NCBI GenBank assembly: GCA_021163365.1
Contig: JAGGWW010000042.1
Coordinates: forward strand, 1 to 42,325
Length of the DNA: 42,325 nucleotides
From: Nanobdellota archaeon
Lineage (GTDB): Archaea > Nanobdellota > Nanobdellia > CSSed11-243R1
Direction of reading: 5' to 3'
Shown here: positions 27,015-35,509 of the stretch, one piece after another
Numbering within the stretch: position 1 is the stretch's first letter
How the letters are laid out: each line of letters begins with the position of its first letter
Made by a program: the position numbers and the translations under genes
The notes under the pieces: generated by a model
Database searches by the model: none
What the model saw: only the letters and a program-made list of their open reading frames with translations
Told to the model about the DNA's origin: nothing

Positions 27015-29619
27015 GTTTAAATCCTCTTGCTCTTTTTGGGTCTCCATCAACTTTTTCACAAAGTTTCTCTATTTCTTTTTTAACATCTATATCTGGCGTT
27101 GTTGATTCTCCATAAGCAAAGTTTTCTCCAATTAGGATTAAAGCTTTATTTTCAAGTTTAAATGATTGCCCAATTTTTGCTAATATACCAAAATCATCAA
27201 TTGGAAGCTTAACAACAGTTAATTTTTCATTTCTCTTTAATGCTTCTTCAACAATTCTTTTTGAAACTTCTTCTTTTAATTTTTTTAGCTCATTTCTTTG
27301 ATTTTTCCACTCTTCAAAAAACCTCTTTGCTGTTTTTGGTAAATCTTCAATTGAGACATTCCAAAGTGTTGTTAATTCTTTAAGGATTTTTTCCTCTTTT
27401 TGTATTCTTTCAATTGCTTTGTCTCCAACTGCCATTTCTATGCGCACCACACCATCTTTAATTCTCTCAGTAGATAATAATTTTATTATCTTTATTTCTT
27501 TTGTGTTTTTTACATGGGTTCCGCCACATGCTTGTACATCTTTACCAATTTTAACTATTCTTATTTCTCTGCCAGGAACAGCACCACCTTGGTAAATTTG
27601 CATCCCATATCTTCTTTCAGCAACCTCTCTTGGTAAAACCATTATCTCAACTTTTATTGCTTTTTTAATCATTTTGTTAGCTATTCTTTCTATCTCTTGA
27701 AATTCTTCAAATGACAAAGGTTTGTAATGAGTGATATCAAGTTTTCCCTTCTCTATTGTTTTTTCGCTACCTGCTTGATTAACATGCTCTCCCAAAACCT
27801 TTCTTGCAGCATAGCCAACAAGGTGAACTGCTGAATGTGTTATTGTTAGCTGCATTCTTCTTTCTTTATCTACTCTACACTCAACTATTTGATTTAAATC
27901 AAATTTGTGTGCTTTTTGAAGTTCGTGAAGAACGACACCATCTTTAATTAAAACAGATTTTAATTTTATACCATTTATATCTCCAAGGTCATAGTCCTGT
28001 CCGCCAGAACGTGGATAGAAATATGTTTTATCAAGAATTACAAAGTTGTCTATCTGTGCAATTACTTTTGCCTTAAATTCAAATTTATCTTGGTCTTCTC
28101 TAAACCCTAAGATTGTTTTTGGAATGCCTGAGACATCTATTGATATCTCTTCTTTCTTTTTCTTTGACTTTTTCTTAAGCTCATCTAATGCATTGTAAAA
28201 GTTAGAAGGCAATTTTATATCTGGTGCTATTTGTTTTATAAGCTCTGGTGTTATGCCATTTGATTCATAAAGTTTTAACATTGTATTAACATCTAATTTG
28301 TTGGTTTTAACAATTTTCTTAATTATTTTTTGTGCTTTTTGAAGTGTTTTGTTGTATCTTTCTCTTTCTATACTTAATAAATCTGGTAATATCTTTGGAT
28401 ATTTTAAATCCTTGTACCATTTTCCAAATTCTTTTAGATGAAGTTTAAAGATGTTTTCTAAATCAATATTCCAATTATATTTGTCAATAAAAGAAAAGCA
28501 CCTTCTAAGAATGTTTCTTAAGTTGTAACCACCACCAACATTGCTTGGAAGTTCGCCATCATTAATTGCAACAAGTAATGTTCTAGTATGGTCTGCAATT
28601 GAATACAATGCTGAAATAGGCAATATTTCTTTTTTTAATTCTTCAGATGAAAAGCCTGTTTTTTTAGAAACAATTTCCCATGCTTTTTCTACATCTTGAG
28701 TTTCATCAACATTTAAAATAGATGCCCATTGAGCAAATTTTTCCCAAATTTCTTTGTTTGGTTTTGTTCCTGTTTTTTTATATAGGTATTTCAAAACCTT
28801 TGGAAAAACAGCATCGTAAGATGTTGGCATGCCACTTGATAACCAAGCCCATCTTTCTGCTCCAGAACCCATGTCTATAATCTTTGTTTTTAGTTCTCTA
28901 TATCCACTTTCTGTTTGCTCATATTGCATGTAAACTTGATTTCCAAGTTCTAAGCCATATGCAAAGAACTCAATTGAAGGACCAAAGTTTCCGCCACCAA
29001 CCCACACATCTTCGTGTAATACAAGTTTTTCTTTTGGAACCTTTAATGCTTTTATAAAAAAGTTTGTAAATTGCTCTACTCCTTCATTTTTAAAGTAAAG
29101 AAATTTGTTTGGGGTGTTAAAAACATGATGTCCTATCATGATAAAACCTGTGTAATGGCTTCCTGTGATTCCAACGTTTTCAATGTCATTAAATCTTAAA
29201 CAAAATTGGTCTTCTAATGTTGCTTGATGTGGTGGTGGAACTTCTCCTGAAACAACATAAGGTTGGAATATATTTATACCAGCAGCCACAAAGTAAAGCT
29301 TATCATACCACCTTGCAACAACAGGATATCTTTTTATTGGTTTGTATCCAAATCTTTTCATAAACTTAACATGCAAGTCATAACCCTCTTTGTATCCAAA
29401 TTTCTTTATTGGTTTCTTGCCAATAAAAGTGTAGCCATTGTCGCAAGAAGCATCATTGCAAACATCTCTTGGTGTTGTTGACCAAAAACCCCTTCCACAT
29501 TTTTTGCAAACATATCTTTTAAAGCCAAGTTTTTCAAGTGTTTCTGTTGGATAGTATTTTCTATAATTTTTAAAAAATTCTTGCTTCATCTTCTTTTTTA
29601 ACTCTTTATCACTAAGCAT
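26998..29619 (-). CDS. alaS: Alanyl-tRNA synthetase (archaeal type)
   Basis: N-terminal KCGRGFWST, GSGAERWAWL, HSAVHLVGYAARKVLGEHVNQAGSEK, CGGTHVKNTKEI. Confidence 0.96.
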   Translation of the reverse strand: MLSDKELKKKMKQEFFKNYRKYYPTETLEKLGFKRYVCKKCGRGFWSTTPRDVCNDASCDNGYTFIGKKPIKKFGYKEGYDLHVKFMKRFGYKPIKRYPVVARWYDKLYFVAAGINIFQPYVVSGEVPPPHQATLEDQFCLRFNDIENVGITGSHYTGFIMIGHHVFNTPNKFLYFKNEGVEQFTNFFIKALKVPKEKLVLHEDVWVGGGNFGPSIEFFAYGLELGNQVYMQYEQTESGYRELKTKIIDMGSGAERWAWLSSGMPTSYDAVFPKVLKYLYKKTGTKPNKEIWEKFAQWASILNVDETQDVEKAWEIVSKKTGFSSEELKKEILPISALYSIADHTRTLLVAINDGELPSNVGGGYNLRNILRRCFSFIDKYNWNIDLENIFKLHLKEFGKWYKDLKYPKILPDLLSIERERYNKTLQKAQKIIKKIVKTNKLDVNTMLKLYESNGITPELIKQIAPDIKLPSNFYNALDELKKKSKKKKEEISIDVSGIPKTILGFREDQDKFEFKAKVIAQIDNFVILDKTYFYPRSGGQDYDLGDINGIKLKSVLIKDGVVLHELQKAHKFDLNQIVECRVDKERRMQLTITHSAVHLVGYAARKVLGEHVNQAGSEKTIEKGKLDITHYKPLSFEEFQEIERIANKMIKKAIKVEIMVLPREVAERRYGMQIYQGGAVPGREIRIVKIGKDVQACGGTHVKNTKEIKIIKLLSTERIKDGVVRIEMAVGDKAIERIQKEEKILKELTTLWNVSIEDLPKTAKRFFEEWKNQRNELKKLKEEVSKRIVEEALKRNEKLTVVKLPIDDFGILAKIGQSFKLENKALILIGENFAYGESTTPDIDVKKEIEKLCEKVDGDPKRARGFKLKASD

Positions 29620-29628
29620 GTTTTATGT

Positions 29629-29653
29629 AAAAAAAGATAGATTAAAATACTTT
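29629..29653. repeat. Left copy of flanking direct repeat AAAAAAGATAGATTAAAATACTTT
   Basis: 24 nt identical to 29808..29831; flanks repeat locus C exactly. Confidence 0.92.
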
Positions 29654-29807
29654 ATGAGAACCACCAGCGGGTTCTCATCCGTTCCTGCAACCATAGGAAC
29701 CTCCAGCATGAGAACCACCAGCGGGTTCTCATATCAGAACCTACGGTTCCGATACCTCCCTTTTCCGTAAAGGCTTTGTTACGAAAAGGGTTTGAAGAAA
29801 GCGAACC
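29654..29807. mobile_element. Repeat locus C: 154-nt non-coding palindromic element with 24-nt flanking direct repeats (MITE-like candidate)
   Basis: Two copies of ATGAGAACCACCAGCGGGTTCTCAT plus CCCTTTTCCGTAAAGGCTTTGTTACGAAAAGGGTTTGAAGAAAG; same family as loci A and B. Confidence 0.7.
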
Positions 29808-29831
29808 AAAAAAGATAGATTAAAATACTTT
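29808..29831. repeat. Right copy of flanking direct repeat AAAAAAGATAGATTAAAATACTTT
   Basis: Identical to 29630..29653. Confidence 0.92.
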
Positions 29832-29849
29832 GCTTAGCTTTCATTTTTT

Positions 29850-30251
29850 ATGAGAATAACACTAAAAGCAATCTTCATAATAATCCTTGGTTTAATTGTT
29901 GGAACTGTTGGATTAATTTTCATTATGAGTGGTTTTAGTGAAAGTGGCGAACAAACAAAAGGATTTTGGAATATAAGCAGCCATATATTTAAAAACGCTT
30001 CAGAAAAAGCACAAGAAAAAACAGAAGGCGCAAAATTATGTAAAGATTTGGGTGAACGCTGTAGTAGTACTAGTGAATGTTGCGAGGATTTAGTTTGTAG
30101 AAAAGAATCAAGCAATAGTCAAAAGTATTGTCTTAAATGCGGAACTGGAGATTTAGTAGCTGGAAAAGGGGATTACTGTGAAACAAATTCTGACTGTTGC
30201 GCTGGCTATAGTTGTCATAATGCTGGCTCTTCAAATGCTTACTGTGCATAA
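29850..30251 (+). CDS. Secreted/anchored cysteine-rich knottin-like protein
   Basis: N-terminal TM followed by two C-rich modules: CKDLGERCSSTSECCEDLVC... and CLKCGTGDLVAGKGDYCETNSDCCAGYSC....YC. Confidence 0.75.
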   Translation: MRITLKAIFIIILGLIVGTVGLIFIMSGFSESGEQTKGFWNISSHIFKNASEKAQEKTEGAKLCKDLGERCSSTSECCEDLVCRKESSNSQKYCLKCGTGDLVAGKGDYCETNSDCCAGYSCHNAGSSNAYCA

Positions 30252-30260
30252 AAAATAAAA

Positions 30261-30563
30261 TTAACCAAACAATCCTGCAAGTCCAGCTGCTGCTTCTTCT
30301 TCTGATTTCTTCTCTTCTTTCTTTTCTTCTTTCTTTTCTTCTGCTGGTGCTGCTGCTTGTGCTGCTGGAGCTGGTGCTGCTGCAACTGCTGATGCTTTTT
30401 CTATTATTTCATCTATGTTTGCGCCTTCTAATGCTGCAACAACTGCTTTAATCCTTCCTTCATCTGCATTTGCTCCTGCTGCTTCTAAAACTTTTTTCAT
30501 GTTCTCCTCATTTATTGGTTTTCCTGCTTTGTGCAAAAGCAAAGCTGCATACATCATTTCCAT
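30261..30563 (-). CDS. rpl12: Ribosomal protein P1/L12 (archaeal)
   Basis: [31 protein letters not shown]...; acidic [26 protein letters not shown] tail. Confidence 0.95.
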   Translation of the reverse strand: MEMMYAALLLHKAGKPINEENMKKVLEAAGANADEGRIKAVVAALEGANIDEIIEKASAVAAAPAPAAQAAAPAEEKKEEKKEEKKSEEEAAAGLAGLFG

Positions 30564-30575
30564 TTTATCACCCTT

Positions 30576-31436
30576 TTAACTTGATTTAGATTCAACATAT
30601 TTGTTAAGCTCAGTTGCTTGAGCTTGAGCTTTAGATAAAAATTCTCCTGCAAGTTCTTCTGTGAATATTTCCCTTTCTCTTGCAAGAGCTTTAGCTTCAT
30701 TATATGCTTTTGTAATAAGTATTGATATGTTTTCTTTTGTTGGATATGGCAATCCAATTGAAAGTTTAAATGCTTCACTTGCTGCTTTTTGTAAGTTTTC
30801 AATATATTCCTCAACATTAAATGCTAAAACATCTTCTTCAAAAACAAATCCATCTTCCCATGCGCTTATAAGCTTAAACCCTACCTTCATTGGTTGGATA
30901 CCAAGCTTTAACAAAAGCTCTGCAACTTCTTTTGATATTGGTTCCCCTTTTTTAACAATTGTTGAGTCTTTTTGAACAACTATTTTGCCTGCCTCAACTT
31001 TTACTTGAAGTCCTAGTGCTTTTAATTCTGAAAGCATTGGGCCTGGTGCAAATGGTGTTGGTCCTGCTTGGATAACAATATCTTCTGGTGCTATTTGTCC
31101 TGGCTTTGCTGCTGCAGGAGCCATGTTTTCTTGGAAAAGCTTTGCAAGCTTAAATGGTCCAAGTTCTGAAAATAATATGGCTGGCATTTCTCCGAGATTT
31201 AATTTTTCTATGTTTTTCTTTGAATTCTTTGCTTTTTCAATTGCAAATTTAAGGATTGATTTCTTAACAACTTGTATGTTCATATAGTCCCTTAATTTTC
31301 CTCTTAACCTATGAAATTGTGGAGCTGGCAACCCTTTTATATCAACAATTGCAACAGTGTGAGCATTAGCTATTTTTTCTGCTATTTCATTTACTTTTTT
31401 CTCTTTCCACTCTGGAAGTTTTTTTGTTAAAATCAT
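30576..31436 (-). CDS. rplJ: Ribosomal protein uL10 (P0)
   Basis: 286 aa; WKEKKVNEIAEKIANAHTVAIVDIKGLPAPQFHRLRGKLR; PGP motif region. Confidence 0.94.
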   Translation of the reverse strand: MILTKKLPEWKEKKVNEIAEKIANAHTVAIVDIKGLPAPQFHRLRGKLRDYMNIQVVKKSILKFAIEKAKNSKKNIEKLNLGEMPAILFSELGPFKLAKLFQENMAPAAAKPGQIAPEDIVIQAGPTPFAPGPMLSELKALGLQVKVEAGKIVVQKDSTIVKKGEPISKEVAELLLKLGIQPMKVGFKLISAWEDGFVFEEDVLAFNVEEYIENLQKAASEAFKLSIGLPYPTKENISILITKAYNEAKALAREREIFTEELAGEFLSKAQAQATELNKYVESKSS

Positions 31437-32089
31437 ATAACCACCGGCTTACTCATTGTAAGCTTAACATATTTTTTCTTAATTTGTTGTTCTCCTCTTG
31501 GAAGCCTTTTAACAACAAAATCATAAACAGTCTTTATATTTTCAGCTAATTTTTCATTATCCATGTTTTCCTTGCCAACAATTGTTGAAATAACTGGTTG
31601 TTTTTTTGCTTGTATTCTAACTGTTTTCTTTAGTCTTTCAACTAATGGTTTTAAATCTGCTTTTGGAGGAACAACGCATCCTGCTTTTGGATTTGGCATT
31701 TTTCCTTTAGGTCCAAAAACCTTACCAAAAGTTGCTGCAACATCAGTCATAACTGTTGCTTGAGCTATGAAGTAATCATAATCATTTGCAAGTTTTTTAA
31801 TTTCTTTCTTTTTTCCAGCATATTTTGAGAATTCGTCTTTTAATATGACTTTATCACAAACTTCTTTTGCTTGCGTAGAAAGCTCTTTATCAACAAGCGC
31901 GCATACTTTAACATCTTTTCCAATCCCATTTGGTAAGACTAAAAATTCATCTATTTTGTTTTCTGGATTTTTTAAATCAACATCTTTAAGAACAATAGAA
32001 AAATCAACAGATTGGACAAAGTTTCTTTTCTTTGCCTCTTTCCTTAGTTTTTCAAGTGCAGATATAACATCTTTTGTTTCCATTTCCAT
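31433..32089 (-). CDS. rplA: Ribosomal protein uL1
   Basis: 218 aa; KVFGPKGKMPNPKAGCVVPP. Confidence 0.95.
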   Translation of the reverse strand: MEMETKDVISALEKLRKEAKKRNFVQSVDFSIVLKDVDLKNPENKIDEFLVLPNGIGKDVKVCALVDKELSTQAKEVCDKVILKDEFSKYAGKKKEIKKLANDYDYFIAQATVMTDVAATFGKVFGPKGKMPNPKAGCVVPPKADLKPLVERLKKTVRIQAKKQPVISTIVGKENMDNEKLAENIKTVYDFVVKRLPRGEQQIKKKYVKLTMSKPVVI

Positions 32090-32092
32090 CTC

Positions 32093-32120
32093 CCACCGAA
32101 GTGGTTAAGCGATGGCGCTT
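32093..32120 (-). promoter_or_regulatory. Two adjacent hairpins in the L11-L1 intercistronic leader (AAGCG-CCAT-CGCTT and CCAC-TTCG-GTGG)
   Basis: Perfect 5-bp and 4-bp stems, the second with a UUCG tetraloop, ending 4 nt before the L1 start codon region. Confidence 0.55.
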
Positions 32121-32151
32121 GTTTTTGATAAATTTTAAGCATTTATAAAGT

Positions 32152-32652
32152 TTACTTTAATATATCATCCCACTTTCCTTCATCAACTTCTTTTTGAGCT
32201 TCTTTTGGGTTTTTTCCCTCAACTGTTATACCACAAGAAACACATGTTCCTAAAACACACTTAACAGCTGCTTTTAATGTCTTTGCACCAATTGCATCTT
32301 GTTTAAGCTTTGCTATTTTAACTATTGTCTCTCTTTTAGCATCTCCAACAACAGGTGGTTTTTCTTGATTTCCTTCTTTCCATGCACTTCCACTTCCTTT
32401 TTGTATGCCAAGCTCTTTAAACAAAAGCTGTGATGTTGGTGGGCTTCCAACATGAATTTCCCAAGTTTTTGTTTCAGTGTCTACAATTAATTCTATTGGA
32501 ACCTTTATACCTTCAAAATCTTTTGTTGCCTTGTTAATATCAGCTATTATTTGGCTTACATTAACGCCAAGTGGCCCAAGCTTTGGTCCAAGTGGAGGGC
32601 CTGCAGTTGCTTTTCCACCATCTACTAATGCTTTTATTTTTTCTTTCGCCAT
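32152..32652 (-). CDS. rplK: Ribosomal protein uL11
   Basis: KALVDGGKATAGPPLGPKLGPLGVNVSQIIADIN. Confidence 0.97.
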   Translation of the reverse strand: MAKEKIKALVDGGKATAGPPLGPKLGPLGVNVSQIIADINKATKDFEGIKVPIELIVDTETKTWEIHVGSPPTSQLLFKELGIQKGSGSAWKEGNQEKPPVVGDAKRETIVKIAKLKQDAIGAKTLKAAVKCVLGTCVSCGITVEGKNPKEAQKEVDEGKWDDILK

Positions 32653-32677
32653 GCTAATTCACCAAATCTTTTGATTT

Positions 32678-33145
32678 TTAAGCTTTTTCCTCTTCTTTTT
32701 CTGATTTTACAAGTCTTACAGAATCAAGTTTAACAGTAACTGGAATTGGCACTGCTGCTTCAAGGAGTTCTACAACAACTTCTTCTTTAACTTTTGTAAC
32801 TCTTTTAACCCTTGCTCTTTCTCCACGGAATGGTCCTGCAATTATTTCAACTATGTCTCCTGTATTTATCTTAATTGTTTCTGCAACTGGAATTAAGAAT
32901 TTTTTAATTTCTTCTAATTTTATTTCTCCTAAAACACCTTTTGCATGCTGAACTCTATAAATTGCTCTGTTAACATCATCTTGCTCTTCAGCTTCAACAA
33001 AGAAGTAGCCTTTAACTTCTCTTGGTTTTAGCAAAGCATAGATATCTAGTCCTTGCTGTTTTGTTCTTGCTATAACTTTGTCCATAACTTGAGATTCTCT
33101 TCCAGTTGTTGTCCTTACAACAAAAATTTTTCCCATTTTAATCAC
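32678..33145 (-). CDS. spt5: Transcription elongation factor NusG/Spt5
   Basis: GKIFVVRTTTGRESQVMDKVIART plus KOW segment GDIVEIIAGPFRGERARVKRV. Confidence 0.94.
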   Translation of the reverse strand: MIKMGKIFVVRTTTGRESQVMDKVIARTKQQGLDIYALLKPREVKGYFFVEAEEQDDVNRAIYRVQHAKGVLGEIKLEEIKKFLIPVAETIKINTGDIVEIIAGPFRGERARVKRVTKVKEEVVVELLEAAVPIPVTVKLDSVRLVKSEKEEEKA

Positions 33146-33402
33146 TTAATTAAAAATCTAAATATTGTTTGCAATAAAAAACCAATAAAACCAATTACTA
33201 ATATGCCGATTCCAGATATTTTTGAAATTTCTGAAAGCTCATCTATGTCTGGTTTTTTTGAAACTATTATAACTCTTTTAAATTCTCTTAATGTGTGAAT
33301 AATTTTCTGTGGAAGACTTTTTAAATCTATTCTAATCTTTGGTAATTTAAACTTTTTTTCAAGCTTTTGTTCAACCTTTCCTTCTTCTTCCATGCTCATC
33401 AT
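33142..33402 (-). CDS. secE: Preprotein translocase SecE/Sec61-gamma
   Basis: 86 aa, [43 protein letters not shown]; between ftsZ and nusG. Start lies inside the ftsZ end; three candidate ATGs. Confidence 0.88.
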   Translation of the reverse strand: MMSMEEEGKVEQKLEKKFKLPKIRIDLKSLPQKIIHTLREFKRVIIVSKKPDIDELSEISKISGIGILVIGFIGFLLQTIFRFLIK

Positions 33403-34516
33403 CTACAAACTTTATTCCTAACTCTTTTTCAATTTCTTTTTGCCTTTTATATGTTATTGTTCTCTCTCTTCCAAAGATTTGTGGAGATTTTACTCCAGTT
33501 ACAATAAGCAATGTTCTTATTGTGTCGTGTAAATCATTTGATATTTGTGCTCCCCAATTTATTTTTGCGTCTTCATCTAATTTAGAAGCTACAACTTCTA
33601 TTACTTTTCTTGCTTCATCAAGTGACATTGATGGGCCTCCTGAAACAACAATTAATGCTCCTTTTGCTCCAGATATATCAACATCAAGAAGCGGATTGTT
33701 AATTGCTTTTTCAACTGATTCCACTGCACGGTTTTCTGAGTCTGATTCTCCAACACCAATCATTGCAACTCCACCTTCTTTCATTATGTTTTTGATGTCT
33801 GCAAAATCTCTGTTGATTAATCCTGGTTTTGTTATTAATTCTGATATTCCTTTTACAGCATTTGTTAATATCTCGTCTGCAACTTTAAATGCAGTATAAA
33901 GTGGTAAGTCTGGTGCAATTTCAAGAAGTTTGTCATTTGGTATGACTATGATGGTGTCTGTATGTTCTTGAAGTCTTTCTAAACCATCCATTGCATTTTC
34001 CATTCTTTTTTTTCCTTCCATTGTAAATGGGATTGTAACAACACCAACAGTTAATGCTCCAAGCTTTTTAGCAATCTCAGCAACAACTGGTGCAGCACCT
34101 GTACCAGTTCCTCCACCAAGCCCACATGTTATGAAAACCAAGTCTGCGCCTTTAAGTGCTTTTTTTATTTCTGCTTCTTGTTCTTTTGCTGCTTCTTCAC
34201 CAATCTTTGGATTTGAACCTGCGCCAAGCCCACCAGAAGTTTCCTTACCAATTAAGATTTTTTTATCAGCAACACAGCAAAGCAAATCTTTTGCATCTGT
34301 GTTTAAAGCAATTAATTCTGCGCCTTTTATTCCTATTTCTGCCATTCTACTTAATGTGTTGTTTCCAGCACCACCAATTCCAACAACTTTTATTGCAGCT
34401 GCTTTTTTTGCAAGAAGTTCTTCAAGTTCAGCATCTATTTCTTTTGTTCTTGATAATTCTGGTCTTGGGCCTTTTATTCCAGAAACATCTTCTTGTTTGA
34501 TATCAAAAGTAGCCAT
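33371..34516 (-). CDS. ftsZ: Cell division GTPase FtsZ
   Basis: [60 protein letters not shown]. Confidence 0.96.
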   Translation of the reverse strand: MATFDIKQEDVSGIKGPRPELSRTKEIDAELEELLAKKAAAIKVVGIGGAGNNTLSRMAEIGIKGAELIALNTDAKDLLCCVADKKILIGKETSGGLGAGSNPKIGEEAAKEQEAEIKKALKGADLVFITCGLGGGTGTGAAPVVAEIAKKLGALTVGVVTIPFTMEGKKRMENAMDGLERLQEHTDTIIVIPNDKLLEIAPDLPLYTAFKVADEILTNAVKGISELITKPGLINRDFADIKNIMKEGGVAMIGVGESDSENRAVESVEKAINNPLLDVDISGAKGALIVVSGGPSMSLDEARKVIEVVASKLDEDAKINWGAQISNDLHDTIRTLLIVTGVKSPQIFGRERTITYKRQKEIEKELGIKFVDDEHGRRRKG

Positions 34517-34570
34517 TTAATATCACCCTTTTAGTTTGTGTTATATTTTATCACTTTCTAATTAATAAAT

Positions 34571-35209
34571 TTATTTCTTTTGCTCAAACTTCACTTTTTC
34601 AATACCAATGTATTTTTTAATATCCTTTAAAATAACATCTTTAACATTTTGTGAAATCTCTTTTGCTTTTATTAAAACCTCATTATCTTTTATATCTATT
34701 TCTGCGTCTTCTATGCCTGTGTATAATTCTATTAAGGCTTTTATTTTTTCTTTTTTATCTTCCACAATCTTATTTATTTTAATATCATATTCAAGCTCTT
34801 TTCCAGCAAGAGGATGATTAAAGTCAACAATTACCCTTCCGCCGCCAACAGATACGATGTTTCCAACAATTCCATCAACATTTATACTCATTCCTGGCAT
34901 TGGTGTTATTTTTTGTTCTTTGAAAATTTTTTCAGGAATTATTTTTAATAACTTTGGATTCTTTTTTCCAAATGCTTTTTCTGGTGGTACTTTTATATTA
35001 AAAGAATCTCCTGGTTTTTTTCCAATTAATGCCTCATCTATTCCTTTTATTAAATGTCCTGCGCCAACAACAATTGTTACAGGGCCGTATTTTGTTTTTT
35101 CACTATATATTCCATTTTGTTTTGCAATTTCTTCATTTGTTGTGTCAAAAACCTTGCCATTGTATTTACCTGTGTATTCAATGTTAACAAAATCTCCTTT
35201 TTTTATCAA
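34571..35209 (-). CDS. FKBP-type peptidyl-prolyl isomerase (SlyD-like)
   Basis: GDFVNIEYTGKYNGKVFDTT...VVGAGHLIKGIDEALIGKKPGDSFNIKVPPEKAFG...VDFNHPLAGKELEYDIKI. Confidence 0.93.
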   Translation of the reverse strand: MIKKGDFVNIEYTGKYNGKVFDTTNEEIAKQNGIYSEKTKYGPVTIVVGAGHLIKGIDEALIGKKPGDSFNIKVPPEKAFGKKNPKLLKIIPEKIFKEQKITPMPGMSINVDGIVGNIVSVGGGRVIVDFNHPLAGKELEYDIKINKIVEDKKEKIKALIELYTGIEDAEIDIKDNEVLIKAKEISQNVKDVILKDIKKYIGIEKVKFEQKK

Positions 35210-35213
35210 GATA

Positions 35214-35447
35214 TCACCTTGTTATCTTAATTGAAATTGTTGAAATTCTTTTTCCATCTTTTTCTTCTGTGTTTATTTTTATATCACTAACTTTAAATCC
35301 TTGTTTTTTTAGGTTTTCTGCAACATCAACTGCTTTTACAGTGTCTCTTCCATATGCTTTTAATTCAATTTCTCCATTTTCAAGAGCTTTTTTTGCTAAC
35401 TCCAAATATTCTGAAATTTCCTTTTCTTTAACTAAAATTTCTTCCAT
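35214..35447 (-). CDS. albA: Alba-family DNA/RNA-binding protein
   Basis: IELKAYGRDTVKAVDVAENLKKQGFKVSDIKINTEEKDGKRISTISIKI matches the Alba signature. Confidence 0.8.
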   Translation of the reverse strand: MEEILVKEKEISEYLELAKKALENGEIELKAYGRDTVKAVDVAENLKKQGFKVSDIKINTEEKDGKRISTISIKITR

Positions 35448-35509
35448 AAAAAAGCCTCCTTGCTATGTTATTGCTAAAAAAGCAAAAAATTGTGCTTTTA
35501 AAAAGGTTG

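Noticed and set aside
30554-30817. 87-aa minus-strand ORF
   Set aside because: Alternative frame within rplJ; composition is low-complexity.
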